This document shows, piece by piece, positions 1 to 10,633 of a stretch of 64,000 bases of DNA; position 1 is the stretch's first letter, and every line of letters starts with the position of its first letter. The notes beneath the pieces were generated by a model. That model worked only from the letters and a program-made list of their open reading frames with translations. It did no database searches and had not been told where the DNA came from. The translations under genes were made by a program, and so were the position numbers. This DNA is from Lichenostomus cassidix (Eukaryota; Chordata; Aves; Passeriformes; Meliphagidae), in NCBI GenBank assembly GCA_008360975.2, contig CM039194.1, positions 7,984,426 through 8,048,425 of the forward strand, read 5' to 3'.

Positions 1-2871
1 AATCTGTCATTACTAAAGAGGTCATTACTCTCCAGCTGATCACCCTGTGCCTGTGAGTCCACCACGTCCTTTCATCTGTCCTACACCCTGCACTTCGGCA
101 CGAGGCTTGCACAACATTTGCATTTCCAGACACTGGCATGTTTGTACCCTGTAACAAACATTTTCTTCAGATCACTGATGAGGTAGAGACCTTTCTTGGA
201 AAAGTTCATGGTATTAAAATGTTTAGCACAGCTCTGCCAAAATCTTCTTGCACTGGTAGACGGAAACATACTGGGCATTCAAATGTGGCAATGATTATTA
301 GCTTGTTTTTCTGGCCTCTCTGTGAAAGCAGGGTGAGTTGTCATGCTGAAGACCACTTGGACCAGGCACCAAAGTGAACTTCAAAATCAAATTTCTGAAG
401 TAGAACTACCTTGGTTGTACAATACCAGTTAATTACAGACTCCGCAGAAGCACAACAACTAGAACTAAGGGATTTTAAGGTCCCTTACCCTTTGCCCCAG
501 TAAATAAATGTCAAAGTCTTCAACTCATTAATGACACACCTATAAGGTCTATTATGTTCCTTGTCAGTGATGATGGCATCAGCCTTCCAGAACCATTTTG
601 CAGCCATACCCTTGACTCAACTGCACATTGTCCAAGAGGAAATCACCAAAGCATCACTGGTAGAAGACCAGCATGGCAAAGAGCAAGTGTCCCAGGTGTA
701 GCTACTGATTAAACCCTGCTGCTGGCAGCGCTATTTGGACACAGGATACTGTGACCCAGTGCTCTAAAATCATGTGCCATTCTCACTTCTTAGTATCCTT
801 TGAACTAGCCCGCTAGCTATAACAGCCTTTGCCCCAGTGAACAAGATAAGGTTAACCTCAGCAAGGTATCCGGGCTCCAAACAGGAGAAAAACATTTCCG
901 CTCTGTTTTCAAAGAGCAGCTGCTGATGTTGGAAGCATTGAGCTTCCCAACACTGGTACCCAATGGCCCACAGCATCCTTGCCCTATTTTGTTATACCTT
1001 TAGGACATCCTCTGCTGCAGTTTATACTTGTCTTCTTACTCATCTTGTAGATATTTTGTGATTTTTGTACTTCCCAGACAATTCATCAGGCTGGGGTGAT
1101 GTCTGTCAGCAGCCTCACACCCAGCAGCAATGATCACTTGTGTGCTCAAGCTGAAGTGTGCTTACGCACCTCCATAACCAGATTTGTGGCTGATGCCAGT
1201 GAGGACATGTGGGAAGAGGGGATGGGGAAAACAGGACAGGCTATGGAGATGGCCAGGAATGTGGACAGCCTGGATTAGAAGTGGAAGAGGACCAAAAAAT
1301 GAGAAGGGCTGAAGCAGTCACTTCTCAAGCACAGGTTTGGGGCCCAAGTATGAAACAGTCCCAGGCACTTACAATCATCACTTACACATCTCTCTAGGAG
1401 AGCACCTTCCAAATTCTGCTTCATCTCTTTTAGGCCAGCTGTCTGAAACTATGTTTCCAAATCCCTTGCTATAAAGGCAAACTCAGTGACAAAACTGAGA
1501 ATTAAAAAATCTGTAAACTGCTCTCTGAGATCTCCTCTCTCCCACAAGACCCTTCCCTAATGCCATTACAAGAACCCGAAACAAAGTTGGACTGTGACAA
1601 ATACAAACTTCAAGAGCCTCATTTGGTTATACTCCTGTCCTAAAATGAAAAGCCTTATAGGAAAAATATTTTTTACAGCTACAAGATACTGTGTTTTCCC
1701 ATTCCTCTATTTTATTTTTTTAAACTCTTTTCCTGTCTTGCTGAGAATAACACGCATTATTGAAAAATTAAATGGGTAGTTCCATGTATTAATATTTTCT
1801 TTTTAAAAATCAACATGTTAGCAAGACTTTTTGAAGCTAGGGCAATATCCTGTATTCTCTCCTTTCACTTGCTTCTCTCTGCAAGTAGAGGCAGGTTCTT
1901 CAAAAAATCTCAGTCTCACAACCAAGTACTGACAACCTTTGATTTTGAATCTGGTTTTGTTTATATCCATACAAGTATTCTCTGCTTAACTTAAGAGCTG
2001 TGTTATTAAACACCCTTTCCTCTGAAAACACATTTGTATATTCCAAATACTTAGAAGTTCTAGATGTTACATTGAAGCTTATTATCTAAAGCAAACAGAA
2101 ATCTGTATCTACAAAATACACATTCTGCTTAATTTTTCTCCCTCTAGTTGTTTTAAATTTTTACAGAGATAAAACTTGTATAGAACAAGAAGGACATTGC
2201 CAAATATTTTATAATTCCAGTGCAGAAACTGAACTGTTCCCCATATATCACATTTTTGAGACGGTTAGAAAAAAAGGAAATGGGGCACTGCCATCAGCAA
2301 CTGAGAAATCTGAGCTGAGTTTTAATTTAAAAGTAAAGGCGACACAAAGGGAACTTAACCTTGTCACTAACCCACGGTGCCTCCCAAAGAGCACTGTTTC
2401 CACTTAACAGTATCAACTGCAGGCCTATCATTCTTTAACAATTCTAATCTTACGTTGAAATATCAGAAATATCTGTACTTTGTTCAATTCTGAACATTAA
2501 TGCATGATGTGCTTTTTAAATCACACCGTGAAAAACACAGCATTTTACAAATACCTTTATATATATACCTGTCACACATTCATATTTACTTACTAAAAGA
2601 AAACTAGACTTTTCTTTCTTCTGATAGTAATATTAAGCTTTTGTACCTGCAAATCACCTAAAGGTCTTTTCACAGCTTTATCAGCTCCCAGGGCTGAGAA
2701 GTTATCAGTATGAACTTCAGCCACTGATATCAACCTACTACAATAAAAAAGGAGCACCTGTTTTAAAAGATGATAAATAATGGAGGTGACTAACATGAAT
2801 GAAGAGTTGGGTGAGAGCTGAACCTGGATGACATGGGCGTGACTTACAATTCAGCTGCTGGCTCCACTCCT

Positions 2872-2977
2872 GCAACAGCCTGGTCTAGTGGAAGGTGTCC
2901 CTACCCATGCCAGGGGGGTTGGAATTAGATGATATTTAAGATCCCTCCCAACCCAAACCATTCTATGATTCTATGAC
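2872..2977 (+). mobile_element. CR1 LINE 3' end
   Basis: A 5'-truncated CR1 retroposon of about 105 bp. It carries the family's 3' block (CTGGTCTAGTGGAAGGTGTC, then TTGGAATTAGATGATATTTA) and ends in the diagnostic avian tail CATTCTATGATTCTATGA. Orientation is plus, opposite to the host gene. Confidence 0.9.
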
Positions 2978-5411
2978 TGTAAAAATTACAATGTCTAGCA
3001 TAAGCCTGTGTTTTATCTTGGCAAAGCAAAACAATATATCCCTGTACCTTCCAACAGGGTGAACATCGAAACCTCTGGTTAACCAGCTGTGACAAGAGCT
3101 GGTTTGTGCCAATTTGTGTCCTTCCAGATGTCACTGCTGCAGTCTCCCTTTGCTTCCTGAAGCTCTGGCATACCCTACTGATCTCCAGGGACTGGGGGCT
3201 GACAGCACAGCAGGGCACTTGAATCCCTGGGGTGCAGAGAATGAAATCCTCTGGGCCCTCACATCTGCCCAGAACTTTCTCTCCCTGAACATCCCCACAG
3301 GATGAAGTGCCATCTCTGTGCTAAGCCTCTGGACATCTGGCAATTCCCACCATGTGCATCCTTCCTCTGCAGAAGCCAACATTCCCTAAAGTCTGCTAAT
3401 AGCAAAACAGACATAAAACATGCAAATCTGCCATACACCACCTGCACGGATTTCAAACTGATGAACAATAAAACACATTTTTAGAAGCTGAGGATGAATA
3501 AGTGTATCCAAAATTCAGTATCTGTTTATGGTTCACTTTGTTAGAATTACTCTTGTATGAACTAAAATGTTCTGACTGCTGTATCATCTAGCACCACATT
3601 GTATCATATTTCTTGTCCTCATGCCCTTAACTGCACTGGTAGATTCTACACCCAGTTATTCTGTATAGCCCCAAAACAGCCCTGACTGGCAACGGTTAAC
3701 CTTTTCCCTTATTTACTCCTGGTTTAGTCCTTTTACTACCATGTATGAACTTTTACTACTCCTACATTCATTTTTACAGGACTTATGGAGAAATCAGAAT
3801 GACACAGATGGCTTCTTGAGCCAAAATAAAGCTTTTCTTATCCCCTTTGAAGGATTTCAAAAGTAAAAGACAGAAAGGGATTTTGTTACACTGGAGCTGG
3901 TTAAATACTGCAGACTGGCTAATAACAACCGTCTGTTGTTAGTCTGTGAGAAAAGAAAGTCTCTCTTCAAGTGGGAGAGAACTGAATGTTTTAAGTCTCC
4001 CCTGAAAAGCAGAACCATAAACAGGGTTTCTCAAAAGTCATGAGAGATTCAGCAAAAACCTTTCTTAAAAGAAACCCCAAACCTAAACTCCTTCCCCCTC
4101 CTAGTGTCAGCTTCAGAAATCTGGGACAAAGGTCCTCATGATTATTCAACACGTTAGAGATATGCAACTAAACACAAGATTAGTTAATCATAAAAGTAGC
4201 ACCACCAAGCCAAGAAATTAAACAAGTTTAACACTGAAAACCTGTAAGTGTGTGAAAGGCCACAGGTCTTGCAAAACTCCTTCAGAAGCATTAATATTAA
4301 AGGAGAAAAAAATACTGCCTCAGTGCACGATGCCTGGGCAGACAAACATTGCCTCCCACGGACAAGGGACATCTGCCAAGTCACACACACAACGGGCCAG
4401 GGCTGCGCAGCCTCAGCACTATGTGAGCAGTGTCCTTTTCTTATAGATTGTAAAACTCCTGGACGATGCTCCAATTGCTCAAGACAATTTACACCAAGCC
4501 AAGGCTGAGTGAAGAAGCTGCAGAGACAAAGCACCATGTCTAAGCCAGGATAACCATCATAGCACAGCACTCTGAACAAAACCCGTGTGTCTGCCTGTGA
4601 ACAGGCTTGCCCGGGAAGATGCCAAGTGCCTTACACTGCCCTGAGAATGCTCAGCCTTTCACAACAGTGCATTTCAGCAAGGACTGGGGCCTGGAAATTC
4701 CAAGCAGCTTTCCTCTCGAGGAAGACAGCAGGTCTTTAGAAATAGGTGAAGCAATGCCTTGTTCCACTTGTCAGAATCACTCAAGCCCTTACTTGAGTTT
4801 CCAACAACTCCAGTGTCCCCATTTCCAATCCTCCCTGTGCTGCCATGGCTCCTTTCCCATGTTCCCAGCCTCACCCAAGTCCTATGTGCTCAGATGAGCT
4901 CAGAGTAATTTAGTACTCCTACCCATCACTATCCAAACACTCATCACGACCCATTTTGAAAAGCAAGAAATAATGGGAAATACAGCTCCATAAAACACAT
5001 CTGCAGGCAATGGGACTGTACAAAGTTTGTAAGCCCTCTGAAAAAGGCCTGTATTGTATTGAATTGAATTGAAATTCAAGTATTCTTCAAAAGTAGTCCT
5101 CAAAATCCATCTCTTTGCATCTTAAGTCAACACGCACCTGTGAGTCGGGACAGCTTTCATCTGAAACCAGTGACAATCAGCACAGCTTCACCTTTAGTTG
5201 GTCGCCCAGGCAACAGACTTGACTCAAGGGGTGAATCTGAACAGATAAGAACCTGACTTGTCCCAGCAGATGAGCACAAAGACCAAAGTAGTGGGTATGA
5301 CCAAAGCAGAGGCACTGTGGGCACACAGCAAAGTTCAGGGTCCTTTGAATAAAGCATCAAACCAGGGCTCCCCAACCTGTGCATCTAGCACAATGCAGGA
5401 TGACTTTAATT

Positions 5412-5593
5412 GTGAGAGTGGTGACACCTTGGCACAGGCTGCCCAGAGAAGCTATGAATGCCTCCTCCCTGGAAGTGCTCAAGGTAAGGCTGGACAGGGT
5501 TTGGAGCAACCTGGTCTAGTGGAAAGTCAGGGGACTGGAATTAGATGTTTCTTATGATCCCTTCCAAACCAAACCATTCTGTGATTCTATGAA
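5412..5593 (+). mobile_element. CR1 LINE 3' end
   Basis: A CR1 fragment of about 180 bp containing the blocks GGCACAGGCTGCCCAGAGAA, CTGGACAGGGTTTGGAGCAA and a tail close to ATTCTGTGATTCTATGA. It lies in plus orientation within SLC22A5 intron 1. About 200 bp to its right sits a second CR1 in the opposite orientation. Confidence 0.9.
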
Positions 5594-5799
5594 TTCTACC
5601 ACCTTTATTTTTTTTAAAGAAAGAAAACAAATGCTTTTGATCTCCAGAGTTCAAAGAGACATCTCTGTCACACCTAGCAATCTGAACGCAGTGCTGACCC
5701 TGCTCCAGCCCCTTGCACAGATACCTGATGAACCAAGACGCAGTTACACACAGTGACCAGTCTCGCCAGGTAAGGAACCAGGCTGCACTTGGAAGCTCA

Positions 5800-6008
5800 T
5801 TATAGAAGCATACAATGTTAAGAGATTGGAATAGACCTTAAGATCATCTAGTCCCTGCCATGGGCAAGGACACCTCCACCAGACCAGGCTGCTCAAGGCC
5901 TTATCCAACCTGGCCTTGAACACAGCCCGGGTTGGGGCATCCACAACCTCCCTAGGCAACCTGCTCCAGTGTCTCACCACCCTCACTATAAAAACCTCCT
6001 TCCTCTTT
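5800..6008 (-). mobile_element. CR1 LINE 3' end, minus orientation
   Basis: Read on the plus strand, this is the reverse complement of a CR1 3' region: a degenerate tail near 5800, then AGATCATCTAGTCCCTGCCA and CAGGCTGCTCAAGGCCTTAT, ending near CTCACTATAAAAACCTCCTT. It is in sense with the SLC22A5 transcript and stops about 185 bp from the exon 1 donor, at the edge of the CpG island. Confidence 0.88.
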
Positions 6009-6073
6009 CTTATGCAAACGAAAGCGAACAGAAGAGCTCAAAATAAACTCGGCATGGCAGGTTTCACAGCAGA

Positions 6074-7020
6074 TCAATGCGCCGGCAGAAGCCCCAGACC
6101 GCGGCCGAGCTGCGCCGGTGTTTCCACAGCCGCACGACTCTCGCCGGCATCCCGCGGCTGCCCCAGCGTCCCTCCCGCCCCGCGGCCGCGCACCTCGGTG
6201 ACGATGGTGGAGTGATAGACATCGCGACTGTACTCCCAGCCGTCCAGGCACGGCTCCTGCTCCAGCGCCTCCAGCTCCACGTCGGAGCCGGGTCGCAGCC
6301 CCAGCGCCGAGAAGTTGGCGAGCGCGGCCAGGCGGTAGCGGCGGCAGCGGCTCGGCGCCTCCTGCCCGCCCCGCAGCTCCAGCGGGATGCTGGCGTTGCG
6401 CCACTCGGCGCTCAGGTTGGCCCCGCGGGGCACGACGCACCGGTGCTCGGGGGTGCCGGCCAGGAACACGATGGAGAGGCCGTTGAAGCCATTGGGAATG
6501 ATGCTGGCGCTGAGCAGGAAGAAGACGAGGCGCTGGAAGCGGCCCCACTCGCCCAGGAAGGCTGTGGCCGCGTCGTAGTCGTGCATGGCGCGGCCGAGCT
6601 GCGGCCGCCGGTACCCGCGGGCCGGTCTGGCGCGGGCAGGAAGCGGCCGCCCCGATCCGCCGCCGAGCCCCGCGCCATGGGCCGGGCAGGGGGTGGGGTT
6701 TGCAGGCGGAGAGCCCACAGGTGGGGCCGGCCCGGCGCAGGCGGGCCCGGAGCGCTCCGCCCGGAGGCGCGGCGGGGGCTCGGCCGGGCCGGCGCCGGCT
6801 GCGGCCGCCGCGGGGAAGCCGCCTGGGGCGGGCCGAGCGCGGCCCTGCGGCCGGAGAGGGTCACACAAGGGCTGCAGGAGCCCGTCCCGGAGCCAGGCCG
6901 CTCCTGCCGCTGCTCCCGGGCCCCGACGCGGGGCTCCGCTCCGGGCAGGCCTTACCCCGGCCTGAGGCCGCGCTCCAGCTCCCCTCCGGCCCGGGGCTGG
7001 GGGACAGGGCCCTTTGCCCT
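6074..7020 (-). promoter_or_regulatory. SLC22A5: CpG island / promoter region of SLC22A5
   Basis: A dense GC- and CpG-rich block of roughly 0.95 kb surrounds the first coding exon and its upstream side. A GC box (GGGGCGGG, 6825-6832) lies about 240 bp upstream of the start codon. I see no TATA box near the start, which fits a CpG-island promoter with dispersed initiation. Transcription would run toward lower coordinates. The exact start site cannot be read from sequence. Confidence 0.75.
6194..6586 (-). CDS. SLC22A5: SLC22A5-like (OCTN2) coding exon 1
   Basis: This exon encodes residues 1-131 of an OCTN-family transporter, a 12-helix major-facilitator protein of the plasma membrane. The known family role of SLC22A5 is sodium-coupled carnitine uptake. 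The exon starts [15 protein letters not shown], then has TM1 (about residues 20-42) and a large extracellular loop with N-glycosylation sequons at N57, N64 and N91. The 393-bp length and phase-0 end match the family. The donor is GAG|GTGCGC, a weak match to consensus. The start is chosen for homology; it has a good Kozak context (GCC before ATG), although the frame is open further upstream. I call it SLC22A5 from its place downstream of SLC22A4 and from L37, which matches OCTN2. Most of the exon is nearly identical to the SLC22A4 exon 1, so the paralogue name rests mainly on gene order. Exons 2-10 are outside the window. Confidence 0.85.
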
Positions 7021-7111
7021 TGGTGACTGTGGTGAGGAACGGCCCATTGATACAGGCGTACCACCCGGTATTTACTGCCCAAAGAATTCAGAAACCAGGG
7101 TGGGGATGAAT

Positions 7112-7280
7112 TACAGTCAACGAGGTTGGAAAATACCTCGCAGATCATTGCGTCCAACCTCTGACCCAACAGCACCTTGTAAATTACGCCGTGTCCCCGA
7201 GTGCCGCCTCCAGGACAGTGACTGCACCGCCTCCCTGGGCAGCCCATTCCCACCGAGTGATTATCGGGCTGCCTGCAGCC
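7112..7280 (-). mobile_element. CR1 LINE 3' fragment, minus orientation
   Basis: Reverse complement of an older, diverged CR1. GAGGTTGGAAAATACCTCGC, TCATTGCGTCCAACC and CACCGCCTCCCTGGGCAGCC are recognisable. It lies just upstream of the SLC22A5 CpG island, between the two transporter genes. It is more diverged than the other copies and its tail is not clear. Confidence 0.75.
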
Positions 7281-8160
7281 TTCGAGCCACACACGTAAAC
7301 CTGCCTGGGGTTCTTCGATAAAACCTTGCTTTGGGTCAGCACCACACGTATGAGGCAGGAGGCTTCATGGATTGTTCTGCTCATCAAGGCAAGGCAGTTG
7401 CTGCAAGTCCAGCAGTTAAAAGGTTCCTCACTTCACTCCATAGCACTTCACACACCTGCCAAAGTCCCTTCAGCAGGATCAGCTGGGGCTGGAAAAAAGC
7501 TTTCCTAAACCTGACACTTCTCAGGGTAAGTGTACTACATGCTTGACAACTAATAAATGTAATAAATAATATTCTAGCCTTAGGCCCAAAATCCCAGTTC
7601 AGTATCTAGTGGCAGTGTCAGGAAGCTCACAAAAGAGTCCTACAGAGCTCAGTTCAAAAGCTGCATGGTAGCAATGCAGAATTTGGTCTTGCTCTTCACA
7701 AGGCTAAATTCATGTTTCAAACTGACTTTTTATGGCTGATATTTTTCTCCACCTCTAATTGATTTTTAAAAATATACTTTCTATAGCATTTTTTTGAACA
7801 CTTGTATTTAAAATGGTATTTTATTCTCCACTGGAATCCCACAGCTGTGAAAAATCTCAGCAGGGGAAATTAATGACAAAATAGGAATTAAACCACAAAA
7901 CCATCCTTGAGCCTGGCCAGGGTCAGCTTCCAGGGATTCACAAGATCAGGACTGAACCATCTGAAAGCCAGAAAAACTGTACCACACACAAAGGTCTTCC
8001 TGTATGAAAGAACTTACTGGTGGAAGAACTTATTTTAGGATTTAATTTTCATACCTGATCCATGCTAAATACATTTAATTATTTAAATTTCTTGGCACCA
8101 CTCATTTAAGTTGGGAGACTTTCTCTCCAATTAGAGCCCACGCAGGAAGTAGGTGAAACA
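7281..8160. other. Intergenic: SLC22A4 3' end to SLC22A5 promoter
   Basis: Unique AT-rich sequence with no recognisable exon, RNA gene or repeat. It separates the proposed SLC22A4 polyadenylation site (8176-8181) from the SLC22A5 promoter island. A second AATAAA on the minus strand (plus TTTATT at 7820-7825) could be a more distal SLC22A4 polyadenylation signal. Confidence 0.55.
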
Positions 8161-8175
8161 ATGTCAGTGCACATT

Positions 8176-8181
8176 TTTATT
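8176..8181 (-). terminator. SLC22A4: Candidate polyadenylation signal, SLC22A4
   Basis: AATAAA on the minus strand, the first canonical hexamer downstream of the SLC22A4 stop. It is followed within 30 bases by a TTGTTT-containing stretch, as expected of a downstream element. Other sites may be used. Confidence 0.4.
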
Positions 8182-9343
8182 ACAATGAAGACAGAAATCA
8201 ACGACTGACAATTACTACAGCTTCATACAGGCATTAGCAGATCCAGTAAGCCAGCTGAGGATCAAAGGTTGCACAGAGAGACCCCAGTAAAGGTGACAAG
8301 GTGACAGATGAGGCACAGTGCCAGAGTCCCTGCATCAGTGGGAGCAATCCAGCTGGGCCTTCCCTCATTTCCACTACACTCAGACACCATAAGGCCTTAA
8401 AACAACATCACATTCTTTTAAGACATTGCACTCCTCTTAAAGATTATTAAATCTGCTGCAAAAAATACTAAAATGGGACACACTAGCTCGAGATCAATGT
8501 AGGTAAGAAAAATGAGACTGGTTAAAACAAGGTATTTTAAAAAACACTACCCTTTTTCTTATTTAAAAAAGGAAAAACAGGTTTTAAGATACTGAAAGGT
8601 TCAAGAGTACAAAAATATTTACCTTTTAGAAATACCCAAGCCTACAATCACATAAAATAAGTCTCAACTTAATATAAAAATCTTCATAAAAATACAGCCA
8701 TCTATATTTAACCCAAGTCCTCAAACCCATCCTGTGCTGATAAAAAGGCTTTCTTGAGAAATTTAGTTACATCTATACAGCTATTCTTTAGATTAACTCT
8801 GTAAAAGTAAAAACAAGATTAAATACTGCTGTTAGAGAAATTGATTGAGAAGGGATGAGAACATCAGGCATCACAGGACACTGGTTCCCTCATGCCACAT
8901 TACATTTATGGCAAAAGTGTAACTGCAGGAAATTAAACCTAGTATTTCCACTCCCAAAAGCAGCTTGAGTTAATTGCACAACAAGTTCCTTGCATTTAAA
9001 TGTTATAAAGCCTAATATTTATGCTTGAACTTCAGGGAGAGCCTCATTCTTGTGCCAAGAGCCAGCACAAGACAACCTACCCCGAACTCTTGCATTAGAG
9101 ATGAGATACTGTGCTTTTGTTGGCCCTTGCAGAAGGTGAATCAGGGCTAATTGTTATTTATAGAGGATAAAAATCAGTCTACCAGGTATGATAGACTTTA
9201 TGTAACCAAGAAGTGCATACACAGCCAATAAATACAAAAATAAAAGGAATTACACACTTCAAACAATGTAGTGTTCATAAAACAGTAGTAGCACAACTCT
9301 AAACTCTACATTTGTTTCCATCCAATCTAGTTTTGCTGAACTT

Positions 9344-9360
9344 AAAAAAAAAAAAAAAAA
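9344..9360 (+). repeat. Poly(A) run, 17 bases
   Basis: Uninterrupted A homopolymer in the proposed SLC22A4 3' UTR, read as U in the transcript. Confidence 0.9.
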
Positions 9361-10556
9361 GCAAACATATATAATCGGTAGGATTTGGAAAACAAAACAT
9401 TGGCTTTGTTGGTGTTTGGAGTTTTTTTTTTTTAAACCCCTGTTGTCCCAGATTACTACTTTTGAATTTTTAATAGATGCAGGTGGATATATCCAATACA
9501 GAATATCAGATTTTTGTGAGCATCAAATCCCCTTTAAATTTAAAAATGGTACAAAGGTTTTGCGGAGGGTTTTGAAACTGCAGTGAGTGTTCTCTGAAGG
9601 TGCAGAACAAAGTGGTATATATTCAAAGGAGAAATTAAATACTTTGGGGAAAAAAAACCCAACACCCCAAGAGATCTAAAAAACTGCTTATGCCCATATA
9701 CCATGAAAAACCTGAAAGCTAAAACTGCATGGCACATTTGGACAGGATTACTGACTTGGTACAGCTCACTTTCCTGTTGAAAGTGGGCATGGCCCATCAG
9801 AAAGTCAGCAAATTATAGTCCTTACTCAGTGCTCAATATTTACCCCCTTCCCCAAAGATACTGAAGATTCACAAAGCTCAGGGTTTTGGGTGGGCTCAGG
9901 CTTTATGGAAAAGCATCAGGTTTTAGAGGAACAAGGGGATTCCAGGTCCTGGGAAAAGCAAGTGACATCTAAAGCCACTCTGATGTTATGTTTAAAACCC
10001 GCGTCCTTACAATGAAGTCTATGTCTGCTTTGCTACAAATGAATTCTGACCCCACTTAGTTTATGGGCCTTGGTCACAGATTTCAAAGGAGGCCAGGATC
10101 TTTCTTTCAGGTTTTGAAAGGCAGACACCCAGCTCCCCTTCCTCCAGTCAACACACAAAGTGAGAAAAAACACCAGCATTGCATTAGCTATTTTTTTTTT
10201 TCCTTTCAGCAGCTTTCATTGGGTACCTGACTGCCTGGAGTCATTGCTGTATTATTCCTAAGGCTCACTTCTAGCTTACTCCTCAACTTGTATTTAGGAC
10301 AGACAGGCCCCTATTTCTCAACAGGGACTGTGTGTGCTGACAAACCCCAGGAATCAGGACTCTGAATTGCAGACTAAAAAGTCCTACAGGAGTAGACAGC
10401 ATCTGGTCAGTAAACTATGTCATTTAGGGACAATAGCACAGGGTATAACAACTACGGTACAGTAGATGTTGGGTTTTGTTTGTTTTCCTCTGGCAGAAAA
10501 TGCATTTTGAGATGATCTTGCTCTTCTTTCAGCCCCTCTCAGAGGTGCATCCTTCT

Positions 10557-10633
10557 TCACAAAGGTGTTATCAGATTTTTAGGACTCTCCTTGGAACTCC
10601 TAATGCCAGTGGTTTGTTGCCCGTTTCTGAAAC
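10557..10633 (-). CDS. SLC22A4: SLC22A4 exon 10 (C-terminal tail), frame disturbed
   Basis: The acceptor is the tandem TTTCAGTTTCAG; the first AG (exon from 10633) completes the split codon as TGT. As read, the tail is CFRNGATNHWH with a stop at 10602-10600. The first part (FRNG) matches the OCTN1 tail FRSG. After a GGGG run (10623-10620) the OCTN1-like tail continues in another frame, [20 protein letters not shown], up to a TGA at 10559-10557. The human OCTN1 tail ends in PKVLITAF, so the second frame is clearly the ancestral one. One extra G separates the two. The ancestral end (TPL) is a class I PDZ ligand; the frame as read lacks it. The shift may be real, a polymorphism or a base error. 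The entry covers both possible stops. Confidence 0.8.

Larger units (their letters stand above)
1..6193 (-). other. SLC22A5: SLC22A5 intron 1 (part)
   Basis: This stretch lies downstream of the splice donor of the left-hand OCTN exon 1 and runs off the window, so it should be intron 1. I see no exon of the family in it. It is mostly AT-rich unique sequence. It holds three CR1 fragments (about 2872-2977, 5412-5593 and 5800-6008, listed separately). The last 180 bases before the exon are CpG-rich and belong to the promoter island. Assignment as intron is inference, because the next exon is outside the window. Confidence 0.75.
8160..10599 (-). other. SLC22A4: SLC22A4 3' UTR (proposed)
   Basis: About 2.4 kb of AT-rich, repeat-poor sequence follows the stop codon of the last SLC22A4 exon on the minus strand. 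The first canonical AATAAA I find after the stop is at 8181-8176, with T/G-containing sequence just downstream of it. The extent is inferred from that signal only. RNA 3'-end data would settle it. A run of 17 A on the plus strand (9344-9360) would be a U-run in this transcript. Confidence 0.45.

Noticed and set aside
4184..4579. 131-codon minus-strand frame in SLC22A5 intron 1
   Set aside because: No OCTN similarity, no good splice borders, and typical chance composition.
6194..6586. Left-hand exon 1 as a processed or truncated pseudogene copy of SLC22A4
   Set aside because: It has an intact frame, a donor site, its own CpG island and GC boxes, and occupies the expected SLC22A5 position. No poly(A) tail or further SLC22A4 exons follow it.
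6077..7321. 414-codon plus-strand frame antisense to the SLC22A5 first exon
   Set aside because: It is the reverse-strand shadow of the coding exon plus the CpG island. The matching frame over the SLC22A4 exon (32195-32998) exists only because the exons are nearly identical.
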